DNA of 64,000 nucleotides from Methanobacterium veterum. Lineage in GTDB: Archaea; Methanobacteriota; Methanobacteria; Methanobacteriales; Methanobacteriaceae. Shown here one piece after another: positions 36,333 through 46,098 of this stretch (its first letter is position 1; every line of letters begins with the position of its first letter). A program made the translations under genes and the position numbers. The stretch covers positions 372,001-436,000 of the forward strand of contig NZ_JQJK01000008.1 in NCBI RefSeq assembly GCF_000745485.1. Reading direction: 5' to 3'. The notes below the pieces were generated by a model. The model searched no databases. It saw only the letters and a program-made list of their open reading frames with translations, and was not told where the DNA came from.

Positions 36333-37607
36333 TTATTCATCATATTTTATGATTTTATATTCCTGTTTTACTAAAACAAGTGTATTTGAAGGTATATCTT
36401 CATAAATTATAGTGCCAGAACCTACTGCTGAATTTATACCCACTTTAACTCCGGGATTGAAACTGGAATTTATACCTGTTTTAACGTTATCTCCAAACAC
36501 TGCACCAAGTTTTCTAATACCGCAGTCAAATTTTTCGCCTTTAATTTTCATCTTGACATTTTTATTATCAAAACGCAGGTTTGCAATGTTTGTACCTGCA
36601 GCAACGTTACAGTTAGCTCCAATTACTGAATCACCGACATATGAAAGGTGATTAACATTAGTACCATCCATTATAATTGAATTTTTAATTTCAACTGCAT
36701 TTCCCACGTTTACGTTATTTCCAAGGTATGTATATTTTCTCAAATAGGAATTAGGTCCAATATCACAGCCTTCTCCAATAAAAACAGGACCCAAAATGTA
36801 AGTTCCAGACCTGATGATACTGTTTTTTCCAAGAATTATCTTGCCGTGGATTGTGACTCCTTCTTCAATTTCACCCTGGATATCCTCTTCCATTTCACTT
36901 ATGAAATGTTCATTGACATTTAGAAGCTCCCATGGTCTTCCAACATCAATCCATTTATTATTAGATTTAAGCCCTCGTACTATTTTATTTTCGTTCATCT
37001 GAATTTTAAGGGAATCTGTTATTTCATATTCTCCTCTTTCAGACTTTTCTGTCCTGTCTATTGCATCAAAAATTGTTTTATCAAAAAGGTATATCCCGGC
37101 ATTTATAAGGTTACTTGGAGCTTCTCCAGGAGCTGGTTTTTCAATAATATTTTTAATTATGTCGTTTTCTATTTCTACAACTCCAAATGAAGATGGATCT
37201 TCAACTTCAGTAAGCATGAGAATTGATGAAGTTTCCTCTGACTCATATTTTACTATTAAATCCACAATAAGCTCTGGATCAACTATTATATCCCCATTCA
37301 GAACTATAAATTCATCATCAATCATATCGCGGGCAGAATTTATGGCATGTGCGGTTCCGAGTCTTTTTTCCTGAGTGATGTAATCAATGTTAACTCCAAA
37401 TGAAGAACCATCTTCAAAATAATCTTCAATAGCCTCTTTTTTATAGCCTACAACCATTATTATATCTTTAATACCTGCATCTCTCAGCGCTTCTAAATTA
37501 TATTGAAGTATTGGTTTTCCTCCAACCTGCAGCATTGTTTTTGGTCTTGTTAATGTTAACGGGCGCATCCTTGTGCCTTCACCTGCCGTAAGCAATACTC
37601 CTTTCAT
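36333..37607 (-). CDS. glmU: bifunctional sugar-1-phosphate nucleotidylyltransferase/acetyltransferase (archaeal GlmU-type)
   Basis: A 424-residue, two-domain enzyme. The N-terminal pyrophosphorylase domain (about 1-230) has LLTAGEGTRMRPLTLTRPKTM and VLNGDIIVDPEL. The C-terminal left-handed beta-helix (about 245-410) is an acyltransferase with VGDSVIGANCNVAAG and GDNVKTGINSSFNPG. It should acetylate glucosamine-1-phosphate and form UDP-GlcNAc, a precursor of pseudomurein and glycans. It overlaps the start of... its partner glmM by four bases (ATGA), so both are translated together. Exact sugar specificity is inferred from this pairing. Confidence 0.88.
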   Translation of the reverse strand: MKGVLLTAGEGTRMRPLTLTRPKTMLQVGGKPILQYNLEALRDAGIKDIIMVVGYKKEAIEDYFEDGSSFGVNIDYITQEKRLGTAHAINSARDMIDDEFIVLNGDIIVDPELIVDLIVKYESEETSSILMLTEVEDPSSFGVVEIENDIIKNIIEKPAPGEAPSNLINAGIYLFDKTIFDAIDRTEKSERGEYEITDSLKIQMNENKIVRGLKSNNKWIDVGRPWELLNVNEHFISEMEEDIQGEIEEGVTIHGKIILGKNSIIRSGTYILGPVFIGEGCDIGPNSYLRKYTYLGNNVNVGNAVEIKNSIIMDGTNVNHLSYVGDSVIGANCNVAAGTNIANLRFDNKNVKMKIKGEKFDCGIRKLGAVFGDNVKTGINSSFNPGVKVGINSAVGSGTIIYEDIPSNTLVLVKQEYKIIKYDE

Positions 37608-38959
37608 AATATTCCCTCTATAAATTCTCTGGATTTAGTTCTAATTGATTGAGCTATTTCAACATTTCTACCCTCTAAAGTAATCCTTATGTAAGATTCG
37701 GTACCCGAAGGCCTTATTAGAACCCAGCTTCCATCTTTCATGGAAATTCTAACTCCATCTATGAAATTGACATCATTTACATCTTCGAAATAATCTGGAA
37801 GTTCCTCTTTGACTTTTTCCATTATCAGTGTCTTTTGAATGTTTTCACATTCTATTTTATCTCTCACTGTTGGATAACTGGGTATTTCATTTAAAAGTTT
37901 AGAAAGAGGACCATATTTTTCCACAATTTCTATAACCTTAAGTGCAGAAAGTATTCCATCAGGACACATGCAGAAATCTGGATGGAGCCATGTACCAGAA
38001 GGCTCACCACCAAATGCAGCATTACACTCCACTATTGCCTCTGCAACATGAACATCTCCTACTTTAGTACGTACTACTTCACCGCCGGATTCTTTCATAC
38101 ATTTATCCACACAGAATGACGCGTCAACAGTTGTAACTATTTTTCCACCAATTTTACTTGATACAAGTGCTAAAAGCTTATCAAAATCTGCCATCTTTCC
38201 TTCATCATCGATTGCAACCATTCTATCTGCATCACCATCATGTGCAATTCCAATGTCCGCCCCTGTAGCTTTAACAACTTTCATAAGTTCAGAAAGATTT
38301 GCCTCTGAGGGTTCTGGCATTCTACCCGGGAAAAATCCGTCGGGTTGGCTGTTTAAAGTTAAAACTTCACAACCTGCCTTTCTAAGCACTGTTGGAGATA
38401 CAAAAGAACCTGCCCCATTTGCACAATCGACAACAACTTTAAGGCCTCCTTTAATATCTACATTGTTCAGTAAGTCGTCCATGTACCCTGAGATAATGCT
38501 GCTGTTATCTTTAATATCCCCTATATGTTCCCATGAAACTTTAGAGAAAGTCTTCTCATGGACTATTTTTTCTATTGTTCTTTCCTGATCCTGAGTATAA
38601 GCCATACCTTTTGGATTCCATAGTTTTATTCCGTTGTACTGGGAAGGATTATGAGATGCAGTTATCATGATTCCTATATCTGCATTGAGTTTCATTGCTG
38701 CATATCCAACCAACGGCGTTGGAACCATTCCAAGCCGAATTACATCGCAGCCGCATTGTAATATCCCTGCGATGATTGCATTTTCAACCATCTTATTTGA
38801 AGTCCGTGTATCATATCCTATAACAGCTTTACGCCCTTTTCCACCAACATATGTTGCTGCTGCCATTCCAACATCTGTTATTAAGTTTAAAGTGATTTCA
38901 CTGCCTATTTTACCTCTGATACCTGATGTACCAAATAGTCTTGGAATCATATCTGTCAT
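37604..38959 (-). CDS. glmM: phosphoglucosamine mutase
   Basis: A 451-residue alpha-D-phosphohexomutase converting glucosamine-6-phosphate to glucosamine-1-phosphate. RLFGTSGIRGKIG at the N-terminus, the phosphoserine loop ITASHNPSQYNGIK (about 91-104), the metal loop GIAHDGDADRMVA, the sugar-binding GGEPSGTWLHPDF and the phosphate-binding RPSGTESYIRITLEG are all present. The likely start is ATG 38959 after CGGTGT; a GTG nine bases upstream is inside the site. It overlaps glmU by four bases and follows apgM by 22 bases, making one operon for amino-sugar and sugar-phosphate supply. Confidence 0.93.
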   Translation of the reverse strand: MTDMIPRLFGTSGIRGKIGSEITLNLITDVGMAAATYVGGKGRKAVIGYDTRTSNKMVENAIIAGILQCGCDVIRLGMVPTPLVGYAAMKLNADIGIMITASHNPSQYNGIKLWNPKGMAYTQDQERTIEKIVHEKTFSKVSWEHIGDIKDNSSIISGYMDDLLNNVDIKGGLKVVVDCANGAGSFVSPTVLRKAGCEVLTLNSQPDGFFPGRMPEPSEANLSELMKVVKATGADIGIAHDGDADRMVAIDDEGKMADFDKLLALVSSKIGGKIVTTVDASFCVDKCMKESGGEVVRTKVGDVHVAEAIVECNAAFGGEPSGTWLHPDFCMCPDGILSALKVIEIVEKYGPLSKLLNEIPSYPTVRDKIECENIQKTLIMEKVKEELPDYFEDVNDVNFIDGVRISMKDGSWVLIRPSGTESYIRITLEGRNVEIAQSIRTKSREFIEGIL

Positions 38960-38981
38960 ACAATACACCGTTTTTACTTAA

Positions 38982-40217
38982 TTAGGCTCCAAATTTTTCA
39001 GACTTGTTCATGAAATCCATTAATATATTCATGATATCGGAGCCTCTTATTCTGCATAATCCGCCATATGCTGCTGCCCTTTCACTAAAACTGTTAACAT
39101 TATCCACTTTAACTTCAGGTCCCTTTATGATAATAGGAACAGGATCTCCTGTGTGATCCATTACAGAAATTGGAGTTGAATGATCTGCAGTTAAAATGAA
39201 ATAAAGATCATCTATTTTCATTACTTCCTCAATTACAGCGTCTACTTTTTCGATGAATTTCACCTTTTCTTCCATCTGCCCGTCGTGACCTGCTTCATCT
39301 GCGCCGTCTATATTAATTAATATAAATTCATAATCATCATTCTTTGCTGCTTCAACAATACTTGCAGTCATATTTTCAAGGTTGGTATCAATTCCACCGG
39401 TAGCCCCTTCAACATCAATTAAATCCATACCAGTTATTTTTCCAATTCCTTTAATAAGCCCTGTTTCTGCTATGCATGCAGCCTTTACTCCATATTTTTC
39501 TCCAAATGGAATAATATGAGGAACTGCACCTACTCCTCGAGGTAAAACCACATTTGCAGGGTTTTCTCCTTCATTTATTCTTTTAAGATTTACAGGGTGA
39601 TCTTTTAAAAGATCATATGAAGTTTTAACGAATTTATTTAATATTGCTGCTGTTTTTGCTGCTTCAGGAGAATCATCTAAAGGAACAACTTCTTTAGGAG
39701 GTTTTCCTTCATGTTTTGGATCGGCGTCGGATACTTTATCAGATAATCCGGCTCCCCTAAGTACAAGTACAGCCCGGTGTCCTGTAGATTCTTTAAATAT
39801 TATTTCTATATCTTCAAATCCTTCTAATTTTAAAGAATTTATAGATCCCGCAATTTCTTCTGTACCTTCTCTTATTCTCCCGGCTCTCCTATCTACAATA
39901 ATACCATTTTCATCTTGGGTTGAAAAGTTACATCTAAAGGCTATATCTCCAGCTATAACATCTAGCCCTATTCCTGCTGCTTCAAATGGCCCCCTGCCAG
40001 TATAAACTTCATAAGGGTCATAACCCAGTATTGAAATATGAGAAGTATCACTCCCTGCCCTTATGCCTGGGCGTATCGGATCCATGATACCATTTATGCC
40101 TATTTCAGCTAATTTATCCATATTTGGAGTGTTTGCAGCTTCAAGTGGAGTTTTATATCCAAGATCTTTTATAGGACGATCTCCCATCCCGTCTATTATC
40201 ATTATAATTCCTTTCAC
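38982..40217 (-). CDS. apgM: 2,3-bisphosphoglycerate-independent phosphoglycerate mutase (archaeal type)
   Basis: A 411-residue metal-dependent mutase of the alkaline-phosphatase superfamily interconverting 3- and 2-phosphoglycerate. MIIDGMGDRPIKDL supplies the first metal Asp, GSDTSHISILGYDP the nucleophile region, INIDGADEAGHDGQMEEKV and TADHSTPISVMDHTGDPVP the remaining ligands. GGGTGAT lies just before GTG 40217, which is preferred over the TTG at 40229 because the latter would start inside the binding site. First of the three-gene set apgM-glmM-glmU. Confidence 0.92.
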   Translation of the reverse strand: MKGIIMIIDGMGDRPIKDLGYKTPLEAANTPNMDKLAEIGINGIMDPIRPGIRAGSDTSHISILGYDPYEVYTGRGPFEAAGIGLDVIAGDIAFRCNFSTQDENGIIVDRRAGRIREGTEEIAGSINSLKLEGFEDIEIIFKESTGHRAVLVLRGAGLSDKVSDADPKHEGKPPKEVVPLDDSPEAAKTAAILNKFVKTSYDLLKDHPVNLKRINEGENPANVVLPRGVGAVPHIIPFGEKYGVKAACIAETGLIKGIGKITGMDLIDVEGATGGIDTNLENMTASIVEAAKNDDYEFILINIDGADEAGHDGQMEEKVKFIEKVDAVIEEVMKIDDLYFILTADHSTPISVMDHTGDPVPIIIKGPEVKVDNVNSFSERAAAYGGLCRIRGSDIMNILMDFMNKSEKFGA

Positions 40218-40256
40218 ACTATCACCCAACTATGTAAACATTGTGCGTTATACCTA

Positions 40257-40925
40257 TTAAACTATAAGAATTCCTAAAATTGCCCCTGATACAGTAGCTA
40301 AAAGATTAACATGTTCATTTGTAAGATAATTCCTTGATTCAAGTACGGCTCCAAGAATACTGTCTACAAAACATCCGAAAGTACCAGATATAACTGCTAT
40401 TTTAAGTGCAGTGAAAGGATCTGCAGATATTCCTAAAAGATAAGCAATAATACCTATAATTCCTGCACCTATAATTCCTGCAGCAGTCCCCAGCGGAGAG
40501 ATTCCTCCATCTGTTCCAGGCGGGACTTTTTTAAAAGTAGTTATAAGCCTAGGATGCTTATCTACAACTCCTATTTCACTTGCAAGTGTATCTGAAGTTG
40601 CAACTGCAATGGAACCTATAAACCCAGCATAATTTCCAAATGCCGCCATAACAAAAGGAACTATTCCATTAGAAATTACATTTTTTACACTTCTTGTACC
40701 CTCGTAAATACCCATTTCCTTCTTGTATTCATGTTTATATTTGGTAAATATCAGGCCAAGAATCAGGAAAGCAAAAATTAAAAGAAGCCAGTTAACTCCA
40801 GCAGTAAAAATAATAATTATACCCATGATAATCATGAAAATGGATCCTAAAAGATCGAGGGCTCCTTTAAGGTATATTAAAAGCCCTACGATTACAAGTA
40901 AGATCACATATTCTAAATATATCAT
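40257..40925 (-). CDS. DUF92 family membrane protein
   Basis: A 222-residue integral membrane protein with about six hydrophobic segments. The conserved block FGNYAGFIGSIAVATSDTLASEIG, then KKVPPGTDGGIS and GTFGCFVDSILGAVLE, are hallmarks of DUF92, a family related to CTP-dependent prenyl/phytol kinases (VTE6-type). A role in isoprenoid or lipid precursor phosphorylation is therefore possible but not shown. It lies between rps3ae and apgM on the same strand, 33 bases after the former. Confidence 0.82.
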   Translation of the reverse strand: MIYLEYVILLVIVGLLIYLKGALDLLGSIFMIIMGIIIIFTAGVNWLLLIFAFLILGLIFTKYKHEYKKEMGIYEGTRSVKNVISNGIVPFVMAAFGNYAGFIGSIAVATSDTLASEIGVVDKHPRLITTFKKVPPGTDGGISPLGTAAGIIGAGIIGIIAYLLGISADPFTALKIAVISGTFGCFVDSILGAVLESRNYLTNEHVNLLATVSGAILGILIV

Positions 40926-40957
40926 TTATCTCCCAGATATTTTAGTAACTAAACTGA

Positions 40958-41545
40958 TTATGCTGGTTCTTCAGCTACTTGAGTTTTAATTATTTCAACT
41001 CGTTTTAAAGGATATATTTTCTTTGTTTCGTGGTATATACTGGATGCCATTTTTCCAGTTATTACCCCTTCCACAAATTCTGGGAAAGTTTTTCCATCCA
41101 CTGCCTGTTGAATAAGGTTGCCCATAGTTTCCCTTATAAACTTCTGCTGGGATGCTTTTGCCCTTTTTACGGTTATTGCAATGATATGCACATTAACTTT
41201 GTAACCGTCTTTTGTAGTTACCTCTGAAAGGGTATCTATTCTACTTGTTCCTCTTCTTATCATGCTTCTAACATAATCTGTTGTTACATGATGTCCAACA
41301 AACTTGGTGTTTGCTGTGTCTCCAGCTACGTTGTTAATCTGGAAGTAAAGTTTAACGTATTGTTTGCTGAAATCACCAGTTAATTCTCTCATTGATGATT
41401 CAACTCTTCTTTTTAAGAGTATATCTGGATCTCGTGCAGGTGTGGTTCCTATTTCTGCCTCTCCAAAATCTTTAGGAGTCATAATTTTATACCATTGTTT
41501 TTCTTTCCACGTATCACGCACTCTTCGCCTTCTAGCTTTAGCCAT
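40958..41545 (-). CDS. rps3ae: 30S ribosomal protein S3Ae (eS1)
   Basis: A 195-residue ribosomal protein. The basic N-terminus AKARRRRVRDTWKEKQWYKI, the TPARDPDILLKRRVESSMRELTGD block, and VGHHVTTDYVRSMIRRGTSRID are diagnostic. AAAGGTGATAAT precedes ATG. It is first of a minus-strand group (rps3ae-DUF92-apgM-glmM-glmU) with short spacings. Confidence 0.95.
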   Translation of the reverse strand: MAKARRRRVRDTWKEKQWYKIMTPKDFGEAEIGTTPARDPDILLKRRVESSMRELTGDFSKQYVKLYFQINNVAGDTANTKFVGHHVTTDYVRSMIRRGTSRIDTLSEVTTKDGYKVNVHIIAITVKRAKASQQKFIRETMGNLIQQAVDGKTFPEFVEGVITGKMASSIYHETKKIYPLKRVEIIKTQVAEEPA

Positions 41546-41892
41546 ATTATCACCTTTATAAATTTATTTGTAAAATACCGTCCCTAATAGACTTATAGAA
41601 TAATTCCTTTTATTATAACACTTATAAAAAAGGATTTCATAAAAACTATTTGGTAGATTAAATTAAATTAAAAATTTACTTAATATACAATCTCATTCCT
41701 AGTTTATAAATATATGGAAAATATCTGAGGATAAAACAGAGTTTTTATAGTAATTTTCCATTATTTTTAATTTTAAATTTATTTTTTAAAAATCCGCCCA
41801 GGTTATACACTACTATTTAGCAGGGGTAATATTTATACTTTTAATGTTCGAAAATCAAAGCCCGCAAAAATTAAAAAATTTTAAGAATATTT
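41546..41892. other. AT-rich gap upstream of rps3ae
   Basis: Convergent position between the NifX-like gene end and the rps3ae promoter. TATA-like sequences occur around 41700-41715 (TTTATAAATATA). A T-rich minus-strand run just after the NifX-like stop could terminate it. No reading frame of note. Confidence 0.3.
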
Positions 41893-42222
41893 TTAAAATA
41901 AGGGTTTTTTCATGAAGTTATAATGCTTAACAAACTTCTCAAGAACATCTTCTATGCTCCCTTCATCTTCTACAAGCCTAATTCCCGCATTTTTAATGCC
42001 AAATTTACCTTTTAAACCTGCTTGAACACATATAACAACTTCACAATCACTTATTGCATCTAATGATTTTTGCCACTGGTGTTTTTCACCCTCGGTTTTA
42101 AGAGATTCTCTTTTTTCTATGAAATTCATATTTTTTTCATCAAATTCATAAATCATGAATCCCTGCGCTTTACCAAAATGATCCACATCATTACCATTAG
42201 ATGTTGCTACAGCTATTTTCAT
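41893..42222 (-). CDS. NifB/NifX-type dinitrogenase iron-molybdenum cofactor biosynthesis family protein
   Basis: A 109-residue single-domain protein of the NifX/NifY/NafY/MTH1175-like fold: KIAVATSNGNDVDHFGKAQGFMIYEFD, then a beta-rich core and CEVVICVQAGLKGKFGIKNAGIRLVED. In nitrogen fixers the fold carries Fe-S or FeMo-cofactor precursors; methanogens have several stand-alone copies of unknown role. A GTGATC site precedes ATG. No nif genes are nearby, so a link to nitrogen fixation is not supported. Confidence 0.85.
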   Translation of the reverse strand: MKIAVATSNGNDVDHFGKAQGFMIYEFDEKNMNFIEKRESLKTEGEKHQWQKSLDAISDCEVVICVQAGLKGKFGIKNAGIRLVEDEGSIEDVLEKFVKHYNFMKKPLF

Positions 42223-42286
42223 AAATGATCACTTAATTTAATATAATCTTAATTACTCAAATATTTTCTTACAAAGTCGACCTTTA

Positions 42287-43024
42287 CTATTTTACACCCA
42301 CAAAAACAGGTCTTTCCCCATTTCCAATTTCATAAATTTCATCTTTAAAATTAGAGTAGATAAAAGTTTTAAATCCAATACTTTTCATTAATTCATCGAC
42401 CTTCTTTATTTCAAAGATTCCCAATTTATGTTCATCAATGTCAAAATCAACTTTTCCATTCTCTTTTACCAGAAAAATAAAATTTGAATTAAGAACTCCG
42501 TTTTCCAAATGTGCTTTAGAAATCCGGGCTAATTTTAGGTCTTTATCAACTACAGTATCAACACTTAAATGTCCGTCAACCCAGTTTTCCTTATTGATCC
42601 CCAGATCAAAGATTAAAACACCGCCTTTATTTAAATGGCCATAAAAATTAGTTAAAGTCAATTTCAGCTCTTCAGCTGTAACATTGTAATTCATGGCACT
42701 GAACATACAGATTACAACATCGAATTTTCGCCCTAAATCAAGTTTTTTCATGTCTCCAGTTATAAACTCAACATCCGGCACTTTTTCTTGGGCAATTTTT
42801 AACATTTCTTTGCTTATATCAATCCCCAGAATTTCAAAATCATCCTTCAAAAAATGGGCATGTCTTCCAGTTCCACATGCAATATCCAAAAGTACATTAC
42901 TTTCGCTGTTCCCATGTTTGTTTACAGCCCATTTTATAAATTTAGATTCCCTTTTGTGGTCTAATTTTTCATAGATCTTATCATAATAACCTGCAAATTT
43001 TTTATAAAGCTGTTCTTCAGTCAT
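42287..43024 (-). CDS. class I SAM-dependent methyltransferase
   Basis: A 245-residue Rossmann-fold methyltransferase: motif I LLDIACGTGRHAHFL (about 40-54), acidic motif IDISKEMLKIAQEK, VEFITGDMKKLDLG and the motif IV-like FDVVICMFSAMNYN. A C-terminal beta extension (LEIGNGERPVFVGVK-like) closes the substrate pocket. Small-molecule methylation is typical for this group, but the substrate cannot be read from sequence. CAGGTG lies 5 bases before ATG. Same strand as the NifX-like gene, 64 bases apart. Confidence 0.85.
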   Translation of the reverse strand: MTEEQLYKKFAGYYDKIYEKLDHKRESKFIKWAVNKHGNSESNVLLDIACGTGRHAHFLKDDFEILGIDISKEMLKIAQEKVPDVEFITGDMKKLDLGRKFDVVICMFSAMNYNVTAEELKLTLTNFYGHLNKGGVLIFDLGINKENWVDGHLSVDTVVDKDLKLARISKAHLENGVLNSNFIFLVKENGKVDFDIDEHKLGIFEIKKVDELMKSIGFKTFIYSNFKDEIYEIGNGERPVFVGVK

Positions 43025-43081
43025 TTTAACACCTGAAAAAGTTAAAAATAGATATAATTAAAAAAAATTTATAAATTTTGA

Positions 43082-43651
43082 TTATTCGCTTATTTTTTTA
43101 ATTAAAGTTGCCACATTGTATCCAAATTTCTTGATAGTCCTCATTCCTTCTTCATCATCCTGCACATCTCCAGGGGCATGGCCAAATACCATGTTCCAGT
43201 AGGTTGATCCTGGAACGATCATATCATTGATAAAAAAAAACATCAGCATTTCCTGTATTGTTGCTGTATGTCCCCCTCTTCTTGCAACAGCTATTGGACC
43301 TCCCACTTTCCATGACAGAAAATTATCAGAAGCCATTGAAACCATTCCTATTCTCTGCAGTGCAGACATTACATCTCCACGCGCGGTTCCAAAATAAACC
43401 GGTGCCCCTACAATAAAACCATCTGATTCTCTAATTTTTGTTATAATATCATTTAATCCATCATTAATTGCACATTCGTTTAATTCTTTGCATCTTCCGC
43501 ATGCAATGCATGATTTGATACTTTTTCCTACAAATGAGATTATTTCAACATCCAAACCTTCATCTTCTATAGCACCTGCACATTCTTCAAGTACCTGATA
43601 TGTATTTCCACTTGGTCTTGGACTAGCACATAATAAAAGAACTTTTTTCAT
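43082..43651 (-). CDS. flavodoxin-like iron-sulfur flavoprotein / NADPH-dependent FMN reductase
   Basis: A 189-residue FMN-binding protein. LLCASPRPSGNTYQVLEE is the phosphate-binding loop. IKSCIACGRCKELNECAIND contains a compact Cys motif (CxxCxxCxxxxxC) like that of Isf-type iron-sulfur flavoproteins from methanogens. GAPVYFGTARGDVMSALQR forms the isoalloxazine region. Such proteins reduce oxidants or oxygen-derived species or serve as electron carriers. AGGAGG precedes ATG 43651. It is divergent from a MarR regulator with two palindromes between, which suggests control by that regulator. Confidence 0.82.
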   Translation of the reverse strand: MKKVLLLCASPRPSGNTYQVLEECAGAIEDEGLDVEIISFVGKSIKSCIACGRCKELNECAINDGLNDIITKIRESDGFIVGAPVYFGTARGDVMSALQRIGMVSMASDNFLSWKVGGPIAVARRGGHTATIQEMLMFFFINDMIVPGSTYWNMVFGHAPGDVQDDEEGMRTIKKFGYNVATLIKKISE

Positions 43652-43848
43652 TAAATTGTTCCTCCTAATACATCTATTCACTACTTTGTGGATTTGGTCA
43701 ATGGGGATAATAAAGTTAAAGGTAACCCATCAGTAACCAATTCATTCTTTACTTTTTATTACCCAATGCCAAAATCGTTCCATAATTCAAGATCATGTAT
43801 TATTTAATCTTTGATTTTTATCTAAAAAAATTTTATCTCCCCAAATTT

Positions 43849-43883
43849 TATATGCGGCGCCATATAATATCGTAACACGATAT
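43849..43883. promoter_or_regulatory. two adjacent palindromes between the flavoprotein and MarR genes
   Basis: TATATG-CGGCGC-CATATA (43849-43866) abuts ATATCGT-AAC-ACGATAT (43867-43883). They are typical in size for winged-helix dimer operators and overlap TATA-like sequence, so autoregulation by the MarR protein is likely. Confidence 0.65.
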
Positions 43884-43973
43884 ATTTGAAGGCAAACAAA
43901 ATGATTATGGGTACATATTAATCCCACAAAATAGCCAAATATAACAATTAGAGCAACACATGGCGGTATATAA

Positions 43974-44432
43974 TTGAAAAAAGGAAATATAACAGAAATA
44001 TTGAGATATTGGGAACATATAAATAAGTTAATACGATTAAAACACCGCGAAACAGCCCAAAAATATGAGTTAACATTTGAACAGTTCCATTTGATGATAG
44101 AACTGGATCACCATGCTGAATTCAAGCTTGATACCTATGAGTTACCACCAACAGTGGGAGAAATTGCAGCAGATATCGGAAATGCTCCCCATACATTATC
44201 TGAACGCATAAAAAGACTCGAAAAGAAAGGTATGGTTAAAAAAATAAAAGATGAAGAAGATTTACGGATAAATCGAGTTATGCTTACTGATAAAGGCCAG
44301 AACCTGATTGACCGCATAAAAAATGAATCAAGCAATACCTTCCTTTACAGTGCACTTGAAGAAATGGATGAAAAAACCTTAAGTAATTTATCAAATGGTT
44401 TAAAGCAGTTGGATGAGAATTTACTCAAATAA
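43974..44432 (+). CDS. MarR-family transcriptional regulator
   Basis: A 152-residue winged-helix regulator: helix bundle at both ends, recognition region PTVGEIAADIGNAPHTLSERI (about 58-78) and wing KIKDEEDLRINRVMLTDKG. It probably binds the palindromes 90-125 bases upstream. The start is TTG 43974 with a weak GGCGGT site; the next Met is far into the first helix, so TTG is accepted. An MFS drug-exporter-like gene follows after 77 bases on the same strand, and a flavoprotein gene diverges, the usual layout of a MarR-controlled stress or efflux unit. Confidence 0.88.
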   Translation: MKKGNITEILRYWEHINKLIRLKHRETAQKYELTFEQFHLMIELDHHAEFKLDTYELPPTVGEIAADIGNAPHTLSERIKRLEKKGMVKKIKDEEDLRINRVMLTDKGQNLIDRIKNESSNTFLYSALEEMDEKTLSNLSNGLKQLDENLLK

Positions 44433-44509
44433 AACCAATTAAATTAAAATTAAAATTAAAGATTAAAATAAAAGATAATATAAAAAAGATATTTAACAGG
44501 GGATAAATC

Positions 44510-45895
44510 ATGAACACAGAGAAATCTTGTAAGCAGACCAATACTATTGATAATCGAATACCCGCTCTGCTGGTAGCCACGTTAGCTTCATTTTTTACAC
44601 CTTTTATGGCATCTGCAGTCAATATTGCTCTTCCAGCAATTGGTTATGAGTTTGCTGCAGATGCTATCATATTAAGCTGGATTCCAACAGCATATTTATT
44701 AGCATCTGCTGTTTTTGCAGTGCCTTTTGGAAGAATAGCCGACATACATGGCATGAAGAAGATATTTACATACGGCATAATCATTTTTACATCAGCAACC
44801 TTTTTATCAGGTGTAGCCCCCTCTGTAATTTCACTTATTGCATTCAGAGTTTTACAGGGGATCGGTTCTGCAATGATATTTGTTACAGGTTTAGCTATTA
44901 TAACATCTGTATACCCTCCAAAAGAACGAGGAAAAGCAATAGGTATAAATATTGCGGCAGTTTACACAGGTTTATCAATGGGCCCTGTTCTAGGGGGAAT
45001 ATTAACACATTATCTCGGGTGGAGAAGCATATTCTATGTAATTATACCCTTAGGATTACTTGTAATTGCCCTTACCTCATTGAAAGTCAAAGGAGAATGG
45101 GCCGAATGTAAGGGAGAAAATTTCGATTATTTAGGGTCAATTATCTATGGTATCGCCATTATAATGTTGATGTATGGCTTTTCAATAGTTCCCGAGACTT
45201 CAGGAATTATACTATTAATTTCAGGCATTATAGGAATTTTAGCGTTTGCAATGTTCGAATTAAGGGTTAAAAATCCTGTTTTTGAAGTAAGGCTCTTCAA
45301 AAATATAACCTTCGGATTTTCCAGCGCGGCAGCTTTAATTAATTACAGTGCCACATTTGCAGTTACATACCTTTTAAGCCTTTATCTGCAGTACATAAAA
45401 GGGTTTGATGCCCTATCTGCAGGACTAATTCTTGTAGCCCAGCCTGCAGTTATGGCAATCACCGCACCAGTAGCAGGAAGATTATCGGATAAATTCTCAC
45501 CAGGAGCAATAGCATCAATAGGAATGGCGATTACGGCAGCCAGCCTTTACTTCCTGACATTCCTAGACAGCAATACTGGTCTTGAGTTCATCATAGTAGT
45601 TTTATTGATACTCGGATTTGGATTAGGATTGTTCTCATCACCAAACACCAATGCAATTATGGGATCAGTTCAAAAAAGATTTTACGGTATTGCATCAGCT
45701 ACTGTAAGCACGATGCGTCTTATTGGGCAGATGCTCAGCATGGGAATAGCTTTGCTGATATTTTCAATAGTTATTGGAAATGTTCAGATACTGCCAAGCA
45801 GTTACCCTGCCCTGTTAGTCAGTATAAAAATTGTATTTACAATTTGTGCAGTTCTCTGCTTTATAGGCATATTCGCTTCACTGGCCAGGAAATAA
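44510..45895 (+). CDS. MFS exporter, DHA2 (14-TM, EmrB/QacA-like)
   Basis: A 461-residue transporter with about 14 hydrophobic segments. Motif C-like ALPAIGYEFAADAIILSWIPTAYLL, motif A-like GRIADIHGMKKIF, and RVLQGIGSAMIFVTGLAIITS with GKAIGINIAAVYTGLSMGPVLGG are typical of the drug:H+ antiporter-2 family. ACAGGGGATAAATC precedes ATG. Expected to export toxic compounds and to be regulated by the upstream MarR protein. Substrate not predictable. Confidence 0.9.
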   Translation: MNTEKSCKQTNTIDNRIPALLVATLASFFTPFMASAVNIALPAIGYEFAADAIILSWIPTAYLLASAVFAVPFGRIADIHGMKKIFTYGIIIFTSATFLSGVAPSVISLIAFRVLQGIGSAMIFVTGLAIITSVYPPKERGKAIGINIAAVYTGLSMGPVLGGILTHYLGWRSIFYVIIPLGLLVIALTSLKVKGEWAECKGENFDYLGSIIYGIAIIMLMYGFSIVPETSGIILLISGIIGILAFAMFELRVKNPVFEVRLFKNITFGFSSAAALINYSATFAVTYLLSLYLQYIKGFDALSAGLILVAQPAVMAITAPVAGRLSDKFSPGAIASIGMAITAASLYFLTFLDSNTGLEFIIVVLLILGFGLGLFSSPNTNAIMGSVQKRFYGIASATVSTMRLIGQMLSMGIALLIFSIVIGNVQILPSSYPALLVSIKIVFTICAVLCFIGIFASLARK

Positions 45896-46098
45896 CTTTT
45901 GGCCAGTGCACTAAATTCTCAATTCTCATTTCTTATATTTTTATTTTAATTTGATTATTATCTCTTAAATCATGTTTAATGTTTTAATATTCTTATTTTA
46001 TATAAAATACCGATATTTTAATGAAATATACTAATTTTAGCCATTAAAACACCAAATTTATTAGACCTACAGTCAATAACCATTGACATTTAGTAAAG

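Noticed and set aside
41893..42222. NifX-like gene as part of a nitrogenase cluster
   Set aside because: No nif genes or NrpR operator nearby; stand-alone proteins of this fold are common in methanogens.
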